A stretch of DNA of 64,000 bases from Heliopora coerulea (GCA_030142905.1 JASJOG010000007.1:253001-317000); one strand, 5' to 3'. Shown: positions 35,101 through 47,613, counted from the stretch's first letter. The notes: generated by a model from the letters alone, not told the origin. Translations and numbers: made by a program.

Positions 35101-36319
35101 AATTGATCTTGAGCAATTTTTACAATAGGGCGTCCTCTCATCGAAACGACTCCCTAGACTGTTTTTCAAGCACGAAATTGTATTCGCATTTACAGATTTA
35201 TTCTATGAACGATAAATGATGAGAAAAAAAAAAAACAAAAACGAAAACAACCAAAGAAAAACCTCATATGGTGAGTTGTTATGATCCACTTTCGTCCCTA
35301 CTAACATTCCAGCTCTATTGTTTACATACCAGTTCATGAGCGTGTCGAGTTTTCCAGAGGATGCGAGATTTAAACTACCCCTGACTATGAAATACATTTA
35401 TACAGGGGAGTTTTTATCCACCGGATAGCGCTTTCTAAGCCTGGTCCAACTCAAAGGGTGAGATTTATCAGCGAAAATAACAACTTATCTATCGAAAATC
35501 AACTTAAGCCGACTTGGTATATTACAACCTGTCAAGTCTGGCGAATAAACTAATGAAACCGGTTTTGTTTTCCTGATAAGCGATAACTCATTGTTTACAC
35601 GGCATCTATTTTGTACTTGTTGGTAAACATAAATTGCAAAACAGGGTATTGCCATTGTGTCACATAATTTGTTCAGGTGTCTTTCACAGTATCCCCATTT
35701 TCCTGTCGGCTTGTATACTTCACATGAGTACAGCCGGACAGGAACAGAGCTCTTATTTCTCCTTATTCGTTTGCTGATTTAGTTCCGCTGTTTACTCCAT
35801 ACGATTGTGTACGTTTTCCAAATTTTCAGTCGCAAAGAAACAATAAGGCTTTGTGCGTTGGTATCAAATGTTGACAACGACAGTCACTTTACACATTCGT
35901 CTGTTCAGAGTATTAATGAAAACTGTGTTTCATCTCGATGCTGTAATATTCCTCAGTGAATAGACCCTTCTACCGAAGTAAATAATTTCACTCACACAGC
36001 TGCTAAATTTAAAAGCTACTTGACCCAACGGAACAAGATTCTTTCCTTTTCCTCACAACCGACAAATCGCGTTACACAAAACGAAAAGGGATAATAAAAT
36101 TGGATTAAACGCTTCACTTCACAGCACAATCAACTTTCACTTAACTTATGATTCTTCAAATAGATCAAAAATATCCCGCGTTATGTATCAGTTGCAGCTT
36201 TTATTTCAGATATTAAACATAGTGTACGTTTTAAGAAAGCGACTGTTAAGAGTAACCTCTTACCTTTTCACAATATCAGTGTTTTCTTCTTTTGAGTCAA
36301 ATGCACTATCTCGATGCAT
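32174..36319 (-). CDS. Unrecognised single-pass membrane protein with acidic tail and RVxF-like motif
   Basis: Four exons join in frame on the minus strand: 36264-36319, 34061-34247, 32567-33727 and 32174-32302, giving 510 residues. The short N-terminal part (MHRDSAFDSKEENTD...) has no signal peptide. One hydrophobic segment spans residues 52-75 (VTAGIIIAIGIGLFTVCAAV within it) and is followed by KQQ. The next roughly 390 residues are polar, rich in E, D, K, S and N and probably disordered. The conserved-looking end has RSRGSDGCL, then KKYVHFPEDIRNIRKVHKY (469-487). K-Y-V-H-F fits the RVxF consensus for protein phosphatase 1 docking, [RK]-x-[VI]-x-F, but this is only a motif match. The intron after residue 81 has a GC donor (CAG|GCAAGC). 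If exon 1 is wrong, an in-frame ATG at 34279 is the alternative start. I do not recognise the family and propose no function beyond possible PP1 binding. Confidence 0.75.
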
Positions 36320-37394
36320 CGGCGAGTCGCTCCAATTCCTCAATTTCCTCAGGGATAACCTATGATAACCTTACACGCCGATGTTCCGTGCATAAACAAA
36401 AATTGTCAATATTCATGTTGCTGAAGAACTGCAAGAACTGATGAAATCATGAGAACGTGTCAGGACTTCCAGATGAAGCTTTCGTTTCCTCCTGCTGTCA
36501 TGTGTCACGGTAAAATTGCTTCTACCGCAGTTGTCAACGGTCTGTTTGCTGACAGTTCTTGTGACTCATCGGCGAATCAAAGATTACAATAATTTTTGTG
36601 TTGTCAACGAAACAATTATTAGGGGAAAACCGGTTTGGATTGAAAACTAATGTGCTCATGCGTAGTTGGTTTTAGTGCTAAACCTGGCAGAAGGAACTGC
36701 ATTTTAATTACCTAGAAACCTGGAATAGTATTTGGATTTCAGTAAGTTATTTTGACGGTGCAATAGCACAATCACACCACATTTGTTTCACCAGACGTAG
36801 ACAAGGATATGTGAAACTCTGTCGTGTTTTCGATGTTGTCAAGGTCAAGCGAACGCACGTGAACTGCACTGTAAAAAATATCATTATGACAAAGCCATCC
36901 ATGTTTTTGGAACAAGTGCTAACAGTAAGGCGCCCCTCCCTAACCCTTTGTTTTCCACTCAGCATGTGGCAAGATATCACAGAATTAATCAAAAATGCCC
37001 GTTCCTTTTATTCAAAGCGGCGGAAATTTTTTTCGCATCTTTAAATAATAAGTAGTTTACTTTTTAACTCATCTCCAAAGTAAAACCTCAATCCTGAACA
37101 TAGTAAAGGTCACGGATCAAAAAAGATTTCTACAGCGGGTTAACTTTTACAATGGCGAAAAACGACTGAAAGACACCCTGACCTTCCCTGACCCCATTGG
37201 GAAATTTATTAAATTTCGTATTATCTCGGTCATCTGTCGTGTCCTCGTAAAAGCTCGTCGTTTGTTCGTCATGTTCTCGTGTTCTGAGGCTTTTGTTTAC
37301 GCTGGGCCAATAATAGTGTATCGCGGGCGGTTAGTGAAGTCTTTTCACTCTTCTTCTTAAGTTGGTCGCATGGTTTGCTTCAACTGTTTAGAAA
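36320..37394. promoter_or_regulatory. Shared upstream region of the membrane-protein gene and LUC7L3
   Basis: About 1.07 kb separates the two divergent start codons. It contains no open frame of note. The two promoters and 5' UTRs must lie here unless there are further upstream exons. No specific promoter motif could be assigned. Confidence 0.5.
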
Positions 37395-40300
37395 ATGCTT
37401 TCTCAAGCACAGTTGCTGGACGAGTTGATGGGAAGGGACAGAAATTTGGCTCCACAAGATAAAAGAGCTTCTGTGCATTGGTCTGACCCGCAGGCAAGTT
37501 GAATATTCTTAACAAATTAACAAGACCACTAAGTTTCAAAAGCGGCGAAAATAAAATGGCGTCCATTTCGTTTTGAATTTTCTTAATTAGTTTCTTTTGT
37601 AGGTTTGCAAGATGTACGTGGCTGGTTTCTGTCCACACGACCTTTTTACAAATACGAGGTCTGATCTAGGTAAAGAAATCTTAGAATTGAAAAACTGTAA
37701 ATTGAGATGGCAATCTGAACGAGTGCCAGAGGCAAGTGAGTGAACGGAGAAAATCAAAACAAATTTAGTGCCAAAATTCCGCATTTGCAAAACAGTACAA
37801 TGATAATGTAAGCAGATGAAACCTCTGCAAAAACAGGCAGCTGGTTGAGATTCAGTATGCACTGGCCATTGGTATGTGGATGTCAAACTGCGTCATTAAG
37901 GTGCTACATTGCAAGGCAATTTTTCACACAGCAGTGCTGTAATATTTGCTTTTCAAATTATTATTGTAGGGTATTGTACAAAGATGCACGATGATAAACT
38001 AAGGGAGGAGTAAGTATTATTTTTATATAATTTAGTGATTCAAATTATCATCTCAGTAATGAGTTGGTTAAATTAATAATAATATAATAATGTCTTTATT
38101 TGAACTGATAAAACCAGTCAGTCAATCATAATAAATTGACTGGTATTAATCAGTGACCAGAAATTAGCCCTGGAACCCCAAATTAAACAAAGAAAGTGTG
38201 TTAAACTGCTGTGAGGTTTCAGTAGGTTGGTAAAATTTTACCAACCTAGTTAACTTGTGAGGATGGTCATGCCAAAAAATAGAAATAGAATAAGTTTGTG
38301 TCTTTAGGTAAAAATTGCCTTCATGAGGGCTACAAGTTTATTAGCTTTGGTTATTATGTGCTACCCTTGTTAAATAAAGATCTAAACTAATTTTTTTGGT
38401 CATACTCAAACTAAAATCCAGAAATAGAGATACCACAGCTTCAATTTTTTTGCTGCTCCTATATTCCCTCTCCCTGCTGAGAATGTTTTCCAGCATCAGC
38501 CAAAGTAAATTGTAAAAGCCAAAATATTTAAAAGTGAACACATTGGCAATCCAGGAGTTAACATACTGGGCTTTCTTGGCCTCATCATGCATGAGATTAT
38601 TATAGCTTGAATTCTGATATGGCTGTTTATTAGAAACATTATTGTAGCTAAGGCTAAAATTACAAGTTAAAAATACAAGAAAAATAAAATATTGGTAGTA
38701 GAGAGTTTCCCTGTCATGTGATGTCATTACAATCTTCACTACATGCTGATGTTTAACTAGACATGGCTCAATTAGCATTAAATTTTGGAATATCAAACAT
38801 TCTTTGATTTCTTGATGAATACAAATTTTGGAATATTGTTAAATATCATACAACCTGTGTTGGTGACAACTTACAATACTATCAAAAACCATTTAATGAC
38901 ATTTTCCAATTGTAATATAGCATAAATCACCAGGGCTCCAACCAGTTCCAATACATATAGGTGGATGACATTCATATAATGAATAATCAGACAGGCTATA
39001 GCCTTCATGCCCATATCCTTGCATTGGTAGCTTGTTCTTGTTGATTAGATCTTGCTACCTTAGTATTTCTTTTTCATACCACATTCAAGAAAAAATTTAC
39101 TTTTTTGTTTAGATATAAGAATTCTAAACGTTTTGGAAGTATGGGCTATGAAGAGGATTTCCTGCGTTACCTGCAGTCTTTATTATCTGATGTTGATCGC
39201 AGGATAAGGCGTGGTCATTCTCGGTTGGCAAGTACAGCTGAGCTGATGAGGGTGAGTGCTTGCTTGGTCAACCTTGGAAGTAAGATTGGGAGGTTGTAAG
39301 AGGTACAATGTTGAGATTGATCGAAAGAATTGCTTTCTTGTTTTTGATATCTATAAAATTAATGGTACATAGGTGATTATTGAAAACGCCATGTAGTGAT
39401 TGGACTGAAATGTTTTATTGCTCAATAATCATCTGCTGGTGAATACATCTGATGGCAATTATACAAAATGCTGGCTGAGATTTCTGCCAAAATACCACCT
39501 ACAACAACAATTCTGGTTCATTGAACATGCTTGAATAATTCCTGGACTGTATTTTGGGGGTTACTAAATGATATTTACTTAGCTTTGAGCAAATAATTGA
39601 TAAGTAAATCACCGTGAAGTACATCATTGTAAAATTCTGTCATCTCAATGAAATATGTTCTTTGTGCAAATGAGAGGACCAAAAACAATGGCATTAATTT
39701 TCATTTGTTTGTTTGATTGTTCATTTTATTGTTTATTACTACATATGTCAACATGATGATCTTATTAGTTAAAAATTAAAAACAAACTGCCATAATTTTT
39801 TTTCCTTTGGAAGAAGTTAAAATTTAAATCTATATACCAAGCAAATACAAGAATTAAAAGATATTGGATTAATGACAGAATAGTTTTCATGCAACAATTT
39901 CACATCTCATAGAACTATTAAAAATCTTTTTGTAATATAAGGTTTCAAAATGGGTTTGTAATGATGTAATGTTTAAGGAAAACCATATCATGAACTCCTT
40001 TATTCTGGAACCCAGGTAACAAAATACTAAAAACCAAGACACAGGCTTCCTGCCAGCATTAGAAAAATAAAGTTTAATTTATTTTGATTCCTTTTTTAGG
40101 AAAAGGCACCATCAAAACTTGATAATGATAATGACAGAGAAAAAGAAGCACAGTTGACCGAAAAAGTGAACTCACTTCTTGAACAGGTATATCATAACAT
40201 GCATGTCAAACTTGAACAGATGTGGGCAAACAAGGGGAATTTAACCCAGGATCTCTGTGTGCAGTGGGAAAAATGGTAAAGAGGGTTTTCTACAATGGTC

Positions 40301-42919
40301 TTGAGGTGTTTCCATCCAAGCCAGGAGTATCTGCTGGTGAACCAGTGGCCATTATAGGCTTGTATGAAAAAATATGAAAACTTGAGACCTAAGCAAAACT
40401 TTACACACAGAGACTTCAAAGAAATATTTCTTGATAAAACAAATTACAACTGTTTGCTTATGATCTAATTATTATTTCTTTATTCCCAAGCGTTTTTTGT
40501 CCAATCTAGCAGTCCCATATTACTTTGTAGGGCAGCTTTCATAAATTTGACTAGGATTTGTTTGCACAGAGTAGTTCATCTGATGGTATTTAACAGCACT
40601 TCATTTCTCTTTTGTAAGCTTGGTAGCTATAATACTGTGAATGTTATCTTTACTGCAGTAGCTAATGGTGTTCAGTAGATGGCCATGTTGGTGTCTAGAT
40701 AAGTCTTGAAAGATTTTCCTTTGTATTTTTTGTTTACCGTTTTCTCAAGGCTGAGAAGTTGGGTTGTGAAGGTAAAGTTGAGGAAGCCCAAGGTGTAATG
40801 AAGCTGGTGGATCAACTGAAGGAGGAACGAGATATTCTGACAGCTAAGGTAAGTTAGTTGTTAATAAATCAGAAAAGCTGTCGTCAAAACTGTAGATATG
40901 CAGTCATGAGGGAAATCCAATAGTTTTAAACAAATGGCTTTCATATGACTGTGGTAAGTTTTTCTTCATTTTCCAAAACTGTAGAACCGCGATCCGACTT
41001 TCAACGGTCAAGAAAAGCAGATGGAAGTATGTGAGGTTTGTGGAGCTTTTCTGATTATTGGTGACGCTCAAATACGTGTGGACGATCATCTCCAAGGCAA
41101 GCAACACAAAGGATATGCACAGATCAAGTCAGCTGTTGAAGAACTCAAGGTAAGGTCAACTGGCATTCAGGTAATAACTGGACCGTTTTGATTGTGTAGT
41201 CATTCATCATATTAAAAAAAAATTTTCTTTTCCTTCCTTCCCCCCTCCCTTCCTCCCTTCCTCCCTCCTTTCCTCCTTCCTTTTTTCCTTTCTTTCTTCC
41301 TTCCTTCCTTTCTCCCTTCCTTTCTCCCTTCTTTTCACCCTTCCTTTCTTTCTTCCTTCCTTCCTTCCTTCCTTCCTTCCTTCCTTCCTCCCTTTCTTTC
41401 TTTCTTTCTTCCTTCCTTCCTTTCTTCCTTCCTTCCTTCCTTCCTTCCTTCCTTCCTTCCTTTCTTCCTTCCTTTCTTCCTTTCTTCCTTCCTTCCTTTC
41501 TTCCTTCCTTCCTTCCTTCCTTCCTTCCTTCCTCCCTTTCTTTCTTCCTTCCTTTCTTCCTTCCTTCCTTCCTTCCTTCCTTCCTTCCTCCCTTTCTTTC
41601 TTCCTTCCTTCCTTCCTTCCTTCCTTCCTTCCTTCCTCCCTTTCTTTCTTCCTTCCTTTCTTCCTTCCTTCCTTCCTTCTATACTTCCTTCCATAGTTCT
41701 ATAATTCACTCGCTTCTTCTTTACCTTTCTTTTTTCATTTTCCTTTCTCTTTTCCTTCTTTCTCTCATCCTCTAGTTGATGTGAAAAATACCTCAACAGT
41801 CTTTCAGTTTAAAAAACGAAATATCAGTGAAAAGAACCACTGGCAGATGATTCCGTAAACCTACAACAAAAAAAACAATAAAAACCCTACAACACAGTTA
41901 AAACATGAATGTATTCCAGTGAAGAGCTTTATCCCGGAAATGTCAGTCTGTTTCTCTCATTTTGGTAGTTTTCCTCATTTCCTTCATTGCATCTTACAAA
42001 GATCACTTGTCGTCATGAGATGGTCGTCTTAAACCTTGCTTTCTTTACAGGACTTTAAAAGTCTGTTCTTCTATAAAAGATTCAGTTGTCGTGCGTATCA
42101 AATTGTGCTAAAGAAAGGGTTAAACTACCTGACGTGGTCAAAAACGGACTGTGTGGACCATGGAGGTGACAGACGATCGTTCTTACTTTGTTACTTTCAG
42201 AAACGTCCCTGGCTTAATAAGTTGAGATCAAAATCCAAAGAGAAAGTTGATCCGGGCGAGGAGAAGAGTCGTAGTGGAGAGCGGGACCGCTACCGGGATA
42301 AAGATAGGGATCGACGATCCGACCGGGATAAAGACCGCGATCGGGACCGAGATCGAAATCGGCACCGGGATCGAGACCGGGACCGAAGTCGAGGCCACGA
42401 CCGAGATCGGGACCGAGAGCGAGACCGGGATCGGGATCGGGATCGGGATCGACGTCGGGATCGGAGTCGCGATAAGCGTCGGGATCGGAGTAGGGAGCGG
42501 GAACGACATCGTGATCGGAGCCGAAGCCGAGATAGGGATCGTAAGCGGAGTCGGGATGAGGAACAGGGTCGAAGCCGAGAGAAGGACGAAAGGAGTGGTC
42601 GGGATGGCGCGAGCGAAGAAAACCGTGGTAGTAGTGAGGAGAATGGCCGTGGTAGACGAAAAGATTATGAAGCAGATGAAGATGAGGGAAGAGCTGGCAG
42701 TGTCGTCTTTGAAGAGTGTGCCGAGACAGAGGAGAAAAGAAGTCTGAAAGGTAGCCAAGATGATAGCAGGTAAGTAATAGTGTGTTTAATAACCAGCCTG
42801 ATCACATGAGTTTCTCAGATGGTCATATTTGATACCTGTATGTCTCGAGATATGACGCAAATTATGAGCGTGGCGGATTTTTGAACACCCTTGGCATTTC
42901 TAGCTCTGTGACATAAGGA

Positions 42920-42957
<38 letters not shown>

Positions 42958-45900
42958 TGACATCTTTGTCTTAGACGTTTACATCTTCATGAAATTTTCA
43001 ATTATTTCTTAAGTAACCATAGACTGTGGGTTCGGGGAAAATTACGAGTTTTCACCACTATAGAAAACGTTGATAACGTCGTTTGAGGAAGAAAGATTGC
43101 ATAGGTAGGAGAATATGACAGGGCATAGAGAATTTCACTTAATCTTTTTTTCAAATTAAACGACCAATTTTTCCGGACTAGTCGAGAGTTAAGTTGCCGA
43201 TACAAGTAACGACTTAAATAATGCTATTTACTTAAATTTGTCATCAAGGTGTTACGCTTTCCGCCTGGTCGTTCGATTGCCTATGAAATGGAGTAAAGTT
43301 ACGTAAAATGATGAAATAGTGTAAAACTCTTCACTTAACCTATTTTAGGTAAGAGTAAGAGACACACCGCCTTGATTACTTTGTTTTCGTCAATAGCTTA
43401 AGTGACCAAAGTCTCAGGTGGAACAAGGATGCTAGTATCTGAAAGAAATACCTTGAAGTGCTCGGTAACATGCAGGGCTCAAATTTTATCGTGGCCATCG
43501 TGGCTATGGCCTCTGATAAAGGGAAAATGGCCATGGATAAAATGAAATTGGACTTAAAATTCAAGGACACTTTTGGCCCCGATGGGTATCTCAGGAAAAC
43601 ACGAACATATCCCGCTAGCAGCATGGATATATTTTCGTGAGCACTAATATAATTTGCTAGCAAGATGCGATTGTTTACTGAACGTATTCGTAATGGGAAT
43701 TCGCCATATTTCTTTGCGGAATTGTCGACGCCGTCAAATTTGTCTGGTATATGAAATTTTTTTTTGTGCAATTATTCCGGCCCATAAACATGCCGAAGGA
43801 AACAAGTATAAACACTGTTACGAAGCGGCAAATGATTTGAATTTGATTTGAATTCGATGTTCGGAAAAAGGTCTTAATGAACATAATAGCTCGCGCGACC
43901 ACCGAAATGTCTTCGACTTATCTGAAATTCTGCTCATTACCTCTTTCCACCTAAGTTGGAACGAGCAAGGAAATCCTTCCTCGGTATTTCCTTGTTGGAA
44001 TCGTGGCTAATACCTGAACTTCCGAAACTTCTATTTCTTACTAGAAGTTTTGGAAGCATATGATGAGACATTTCTGCTTAATTTTTGTAAATGAGGAATA
44101 ACTTAAATGTAACGTTAGGTGCTTGCTTAAATTCAATAAAGTCTATTATTGTTATTAGGATGGTGGTATAATCTTCATATTAGAGCTTTAAATTCCTGAA
44201 AAATCACGAACTGTTTTTCAGTAATTAATTCGAACCCTGCAATGTATGTACCTACTAATGAACCAACTAATACTACTAATTCTTTTAATGAAACAGTCAC
44301 TGCTAATACCGTCAATTTAGGAGTAAACAGCTTGCAAACTGAGAGCAAAGCTCATAACTATTCTAGGGAAGGTAGTGACAGAACTCAAGGGTAACAACAG
44401 CAAAAATTGGGATTGAGAATGGCTAGAATATAAAGAGGAGATTAGAATTGAACTCCCTGGCAGCCAGCATCAAGGTCAAGAACAGTTCATTGTTTGTGAA
44501 CCCTATATAAATGGCACACATACACATTGTGCTGTTAAGTACAGCACCATGCAAAATTATTGGTTGTACAAATGGATGTTGTGAAGGCAAGTTTGTTGAA
44601 ACACAAACCAACCAAAAATTATGTGCATACTGTAAATAGGTACTCTAAACGAGTGTTTGAAAGTGCTTTATATAAAGCCAAATATTTGGCCTTGGGTAGC
44701 CACAAGCAGATGCAATTACCTAGGCCATTTTTGGCTTAGGATAGAAAAGATTAAATTTGGGCCCTGACATGCAATATCAGATGCTGCAAGTAAACCTTCT
44801 TACTTTCACCCACCTCATCGCCATGAATAACTTCAGGTCTTTCAGAATTCTACGTTTCATTAAAGAACAAGTTCCTTCAATAAACTGATATAAATTCGCA
44901 CTCTAAACTGGCCTACTGGTATGTGTCACAAGTTAAGAATTGTCAAAGGTGTTCATATCCAGCTAGTAATTGATGTCGAGAGAGATTTATCTCGAAAACG
45001 GCTTAATACGTATTCACGTGTCCTGCAAACCTCTGGTTGGCGGTATATCATATGGCTGTATATACTAGACGTAGAAGTTGTTCCATTGTCTTTGTGTTCG
45101 AACGTAAAGAAAGCATGGAGCAGCTGCCAGAAAACACGTCGTGGTGCAAGGCAGAAGGAAGCAGCCGTTTGCCATTGATCTGTTTTAAGAGGTACCCATT
45201 CTGTTGCAATGCTTTTTTGATATCTGTATTTACTTCAAATAGCTTGTAGATAGTCGATTTGGGACCAGCTAGTAAAGGTATTGCGCTCATTGCAAGTAAA
45301 TCCCAAAGTTGTTCTAGTATTAAATTGGTGCTAAATTGTCAAACGACCATAGAATATTACACGTAAAATATATGGTCTAGATGGAAGTTTTACTAAAGTT
45401 GAAGAAGCATGAAATTACAGAAGGTTCTGACCAGGGCTTATAGCGACAATTCATCGGAGTTTGTCACACTACGTCACATCTTTTTCACACGAATGTTTCA
45501 GGGGTGGTGCCAGGAAGTCCCCAACGCAGGGGCTAACGTCCGCGACAGGGGGATAAGCCAGAGGGACCGGGACCACAAGCCCTTTATAATCTCCGTATTT
45601 GAAGGTAGAAAACATGTTATTTTTCGCAATAATTATCGCAACAACTGACTAGAAACAGTTTATTTTTAGATATGATATGAAGTGAAGAGTCTTATCTTTC
45701 TTGGCTAAATCAACAAGTACTCATAGTTTGTACAATATATAAATGTGCTATCATCCGTAAAAATTCCACGACGTATTGTTAATTTTTCGCCGACAAGGGG
45801 GCCAAGGTTTCGTGACGGGGGGCTCCAGCCCCTTTGGCGCCACCCCTGGAATGTTTATATGTTATGCTAACGTATTTAAAGCTTAAAATGAGCGTGTAAT

Positions 45901-46836
45901 AATCCTTGAACGTTTAATTTCACATCAAACAGCATTTTAAACCAAGAGTATTAATTCAAGCCAAAGGAATACTCAGGTATCTTAGTGTGGTTTGTTTAAT
46001 TTCCCCGACATGTGTGTGTGAAAGCTGGCATGTACTTCTTCAAGAAAGTGAGATATGACTGCTGGACTGCAGTCCTGTGGTACTCGCGTCAAGCACGTTT
46101 GTCGTACTTCATGATACACCAACGTTAGGCACCCAGTTCTTTTAAGAACTGTGTTACCAGTTTTCAGGATAACCCAGGGTTGTAATCCATCCTTCAACAA
46201 TCCCCGGGTCATATAGTAGCTAAATTTCCCGAGACATATATGGTGCGGTATCGGGGTTGGAAATATGCCAGGAATATAAATAGAAGATTCAGCACTCCAA
46301 CTGTAAAAGCGAAATACTGCTTGTGAAACTTTAAAAAAATTCTTTACTGATAAAAGAACAAAACAACTTCCAGGAGAGCTCCTTTAGAGATGAGAGGATC
46401 AACTGATTTAATAAAAGCTTCTATGGTATAGTCAGTCAGTGTGATGAACATTTTTTAATGCTGAAAGTTTTGTGAGATAACGAAGTTTTATCGATAAATT
46501 CAAGAATGCTACTATCCAACTTAGCCAGCTCTGACGCAGATTCCTCGGACATCGTTTATTAACAGGTAAACAGTCAGCTCCTTGACAGGTGAATTTGACA
46601 AAATACGAATTTCTTTATGTTAGATTGTATGAGCGAACATGACCATTTCCCTTGAGACTAAAAAAAAAAAAAAAACCCAAAACGTATTAAATTTAAGAAG
46701 CTAACAGTAGAAACCTCATCTTGTATTTCAGATCGCCGGTCCAGTCCTCTGAGGTCTAGATCCAATTCCGCGGTCTAGATCCAGTTCCCACTCACCAAGG
46801 CGTCATTCGTCTGCGTCATCACCAAGTCGTCCATGA
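37395..46836 (+). CDS. LUC7L3: LUC7-like 3, U1 snRNP-associated splicing factor
   Basis: Nine exons: 37395-37493, 37603-37669, 37970-38009, 39113-39251, 40100-40186, 40750-40848, 40985-41149, 42201-42769 and 46779-46836, giving 440 residues (human LUC7L3 432). The start MLSQAQLLDELMGRDRNLAP is diagnostic of LUC7L3 as opposed to LUC7L/LUC7L2. A CCCH zinc finger uses C35, C43, C58 and H62. A coiled region (DFLRYLQSLL, RIRRGHSRLA) follows, then a second zinc finger with C193, C196, H212 and H218 (VCEVCGAFL, DDHLQGKQHKGY). The tail from about residue 233 is an RD/RS-repeat domain. LUC7 proteins stabilise U1 snRNP at 5' splice sites. Intron 1 uses a GC donor (CAG|GCAAGT). The last exon is uncertain: three acceptors at 46731, 46759 and 46778 give different C-terminal ends, and I chose the last because it yields an SR-like tail (SSSHSPRRHSSASSPSRP). 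Confidence 0.95.
41222..41697 (+). repeat. TTCC/TTTC tetranucleotide microsatellite
   Basis: About 475 bases of TTCC and TTTC units fill part of LUC7L3 intron 7. A higher-order unit with CCTCCCTTTCTTTC followed by TTCC runs recurs near 41388, 41531, 41589 and 41637. The long frame of EGRK repeats on the other strand is a by-product of it. Confidence 0.95.
42925..42953 (+). repeat. (CA)n microsatellite
   Basis: A pure CA dinucleotide run of 29 bases. Confidence 0.95.
45499..45848. mobile_element. hAT-type MITE with 8-bp target-site duplication
   Basis: The element begins CAGGGGTGGTGCC and ends GGCGCCACCCCTG, a 13-bp terminal inverted repeat with one mismatch. It is flanked on both sides by the identical octamer GAATGTTT (45491-45498 and 45849-45856). 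Eight-base target duplications and CAGGGG-type ends are typical of hAT transposons. At 350 bp it has no transposase and would have moved with help from an autonomous element. It sits in LUC7L3 intron 8. Confidence 0.88.
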
Positions 46837-47406
46837 TATATTGGTTCGCATATTTGAGACGCTTGTCCGAAATGGGTAGAAAAGTATTGTAGGTTAGTGT
46901 GGTTTGTGATAGGTTTAGCGAAGTAACATCGAGTTTGTCCATGAAATATGTTCCGCAGAAATTTAAGCTTTTCGTTGCTCATTCTTTACGTCAGTTGATA
47001 AATTTATATGCTTTTTTATGCCAGTCAACAAAGCCAGCGTTTTGCGATAAATTGCGTAATATTTTTGGCCATATGCTATAATGTATATTCTTTGAGACCC
47101 GGTTTTGTTCAAGCTGCTGGTATTTATTGGGGAAAATAGACTTTCGCTCGAAGTGTGTGTTACGTGACATATTTTGCTCAATAACACTTTGTGCCTAGCT
47201 CGTCTCTTAGTTGTGTAGATTGTTTTCCTAATTGCTTGGTATCGCGAAGGATTGATTGGTGGTAATTCTGCTGGTTGTACTCTTATTTATTATCAAATTT
47301 AATTTTTAAAAACTGTTGTTTGTGATTTGTTTTTATATATTCTGCTTTTATGAGTAAAACGCTGTGTATGGGCAATGCTCTCTTGGGAAGGTTTTGTGTG
47401 CTTCCT

Positions 47407-47493
47407 CACTAAGGTGGCTTCGCTTGGGAAGGTGATGATGTCGGTTAGCTCACTGAGGTGGTGTCACTTGGGAAGGCAGTGATGTCTCCTCTG
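47407..47493 (+). repeat. Two-copy 44-nt tandem repeat
   Basis: CACTAAGGTGGCTTCGCTTG (47407) and CACTGAGGTGGTGTCACTTG (47451) begin two imperfect units that both continue with GGAAGG and GATGTC. It lies in the presumed LUC7L3 3' UTR. Confidence 0.65.
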
Positions 47494-47613
47494 TGCAATC
47501 GCGTTCAAAGAATATGGCATTCGTATCTTTTGGCGACTCAGATGTTGTGCTGGTGTAGTGTCTAGACGTCTGATGAAGTGAGCGTCTTCCAGTGGCAGCT
47601 GTGCAGCACGTGA

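Larger units (their letters stand above)
42770..46778 (+). other. Intron 8 of LUC7L3
   Basis: A 4-kb intron with several repeats: a (CA)n run at 42925-42953, a near-perfect 14-bp hairpin at 44019-44056, an AATAAAGTCTATTATTG sequence near 44136 resembling the 3' end of a retroposed element, and the hAT-type MITE at 45499-45848. I see no further coding exon in it. Confidence 0.65.

Noticed and set aside
41335..41796. A 153-codon frame of EGRK/GRKE repeats on the minus strand
   Set aside because: It is simply the TTCC microsatellite read in one frame.
42228..42758. Long frames on both strands over the LUC7L3 RD/RS exon
   Set aside because: They are shadows of the repetitive arginine-aspartate codons. 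The frame starting AAACGTCCC at 42201 fits the upstream LUC7L3 exon and gives an RS-type tail.
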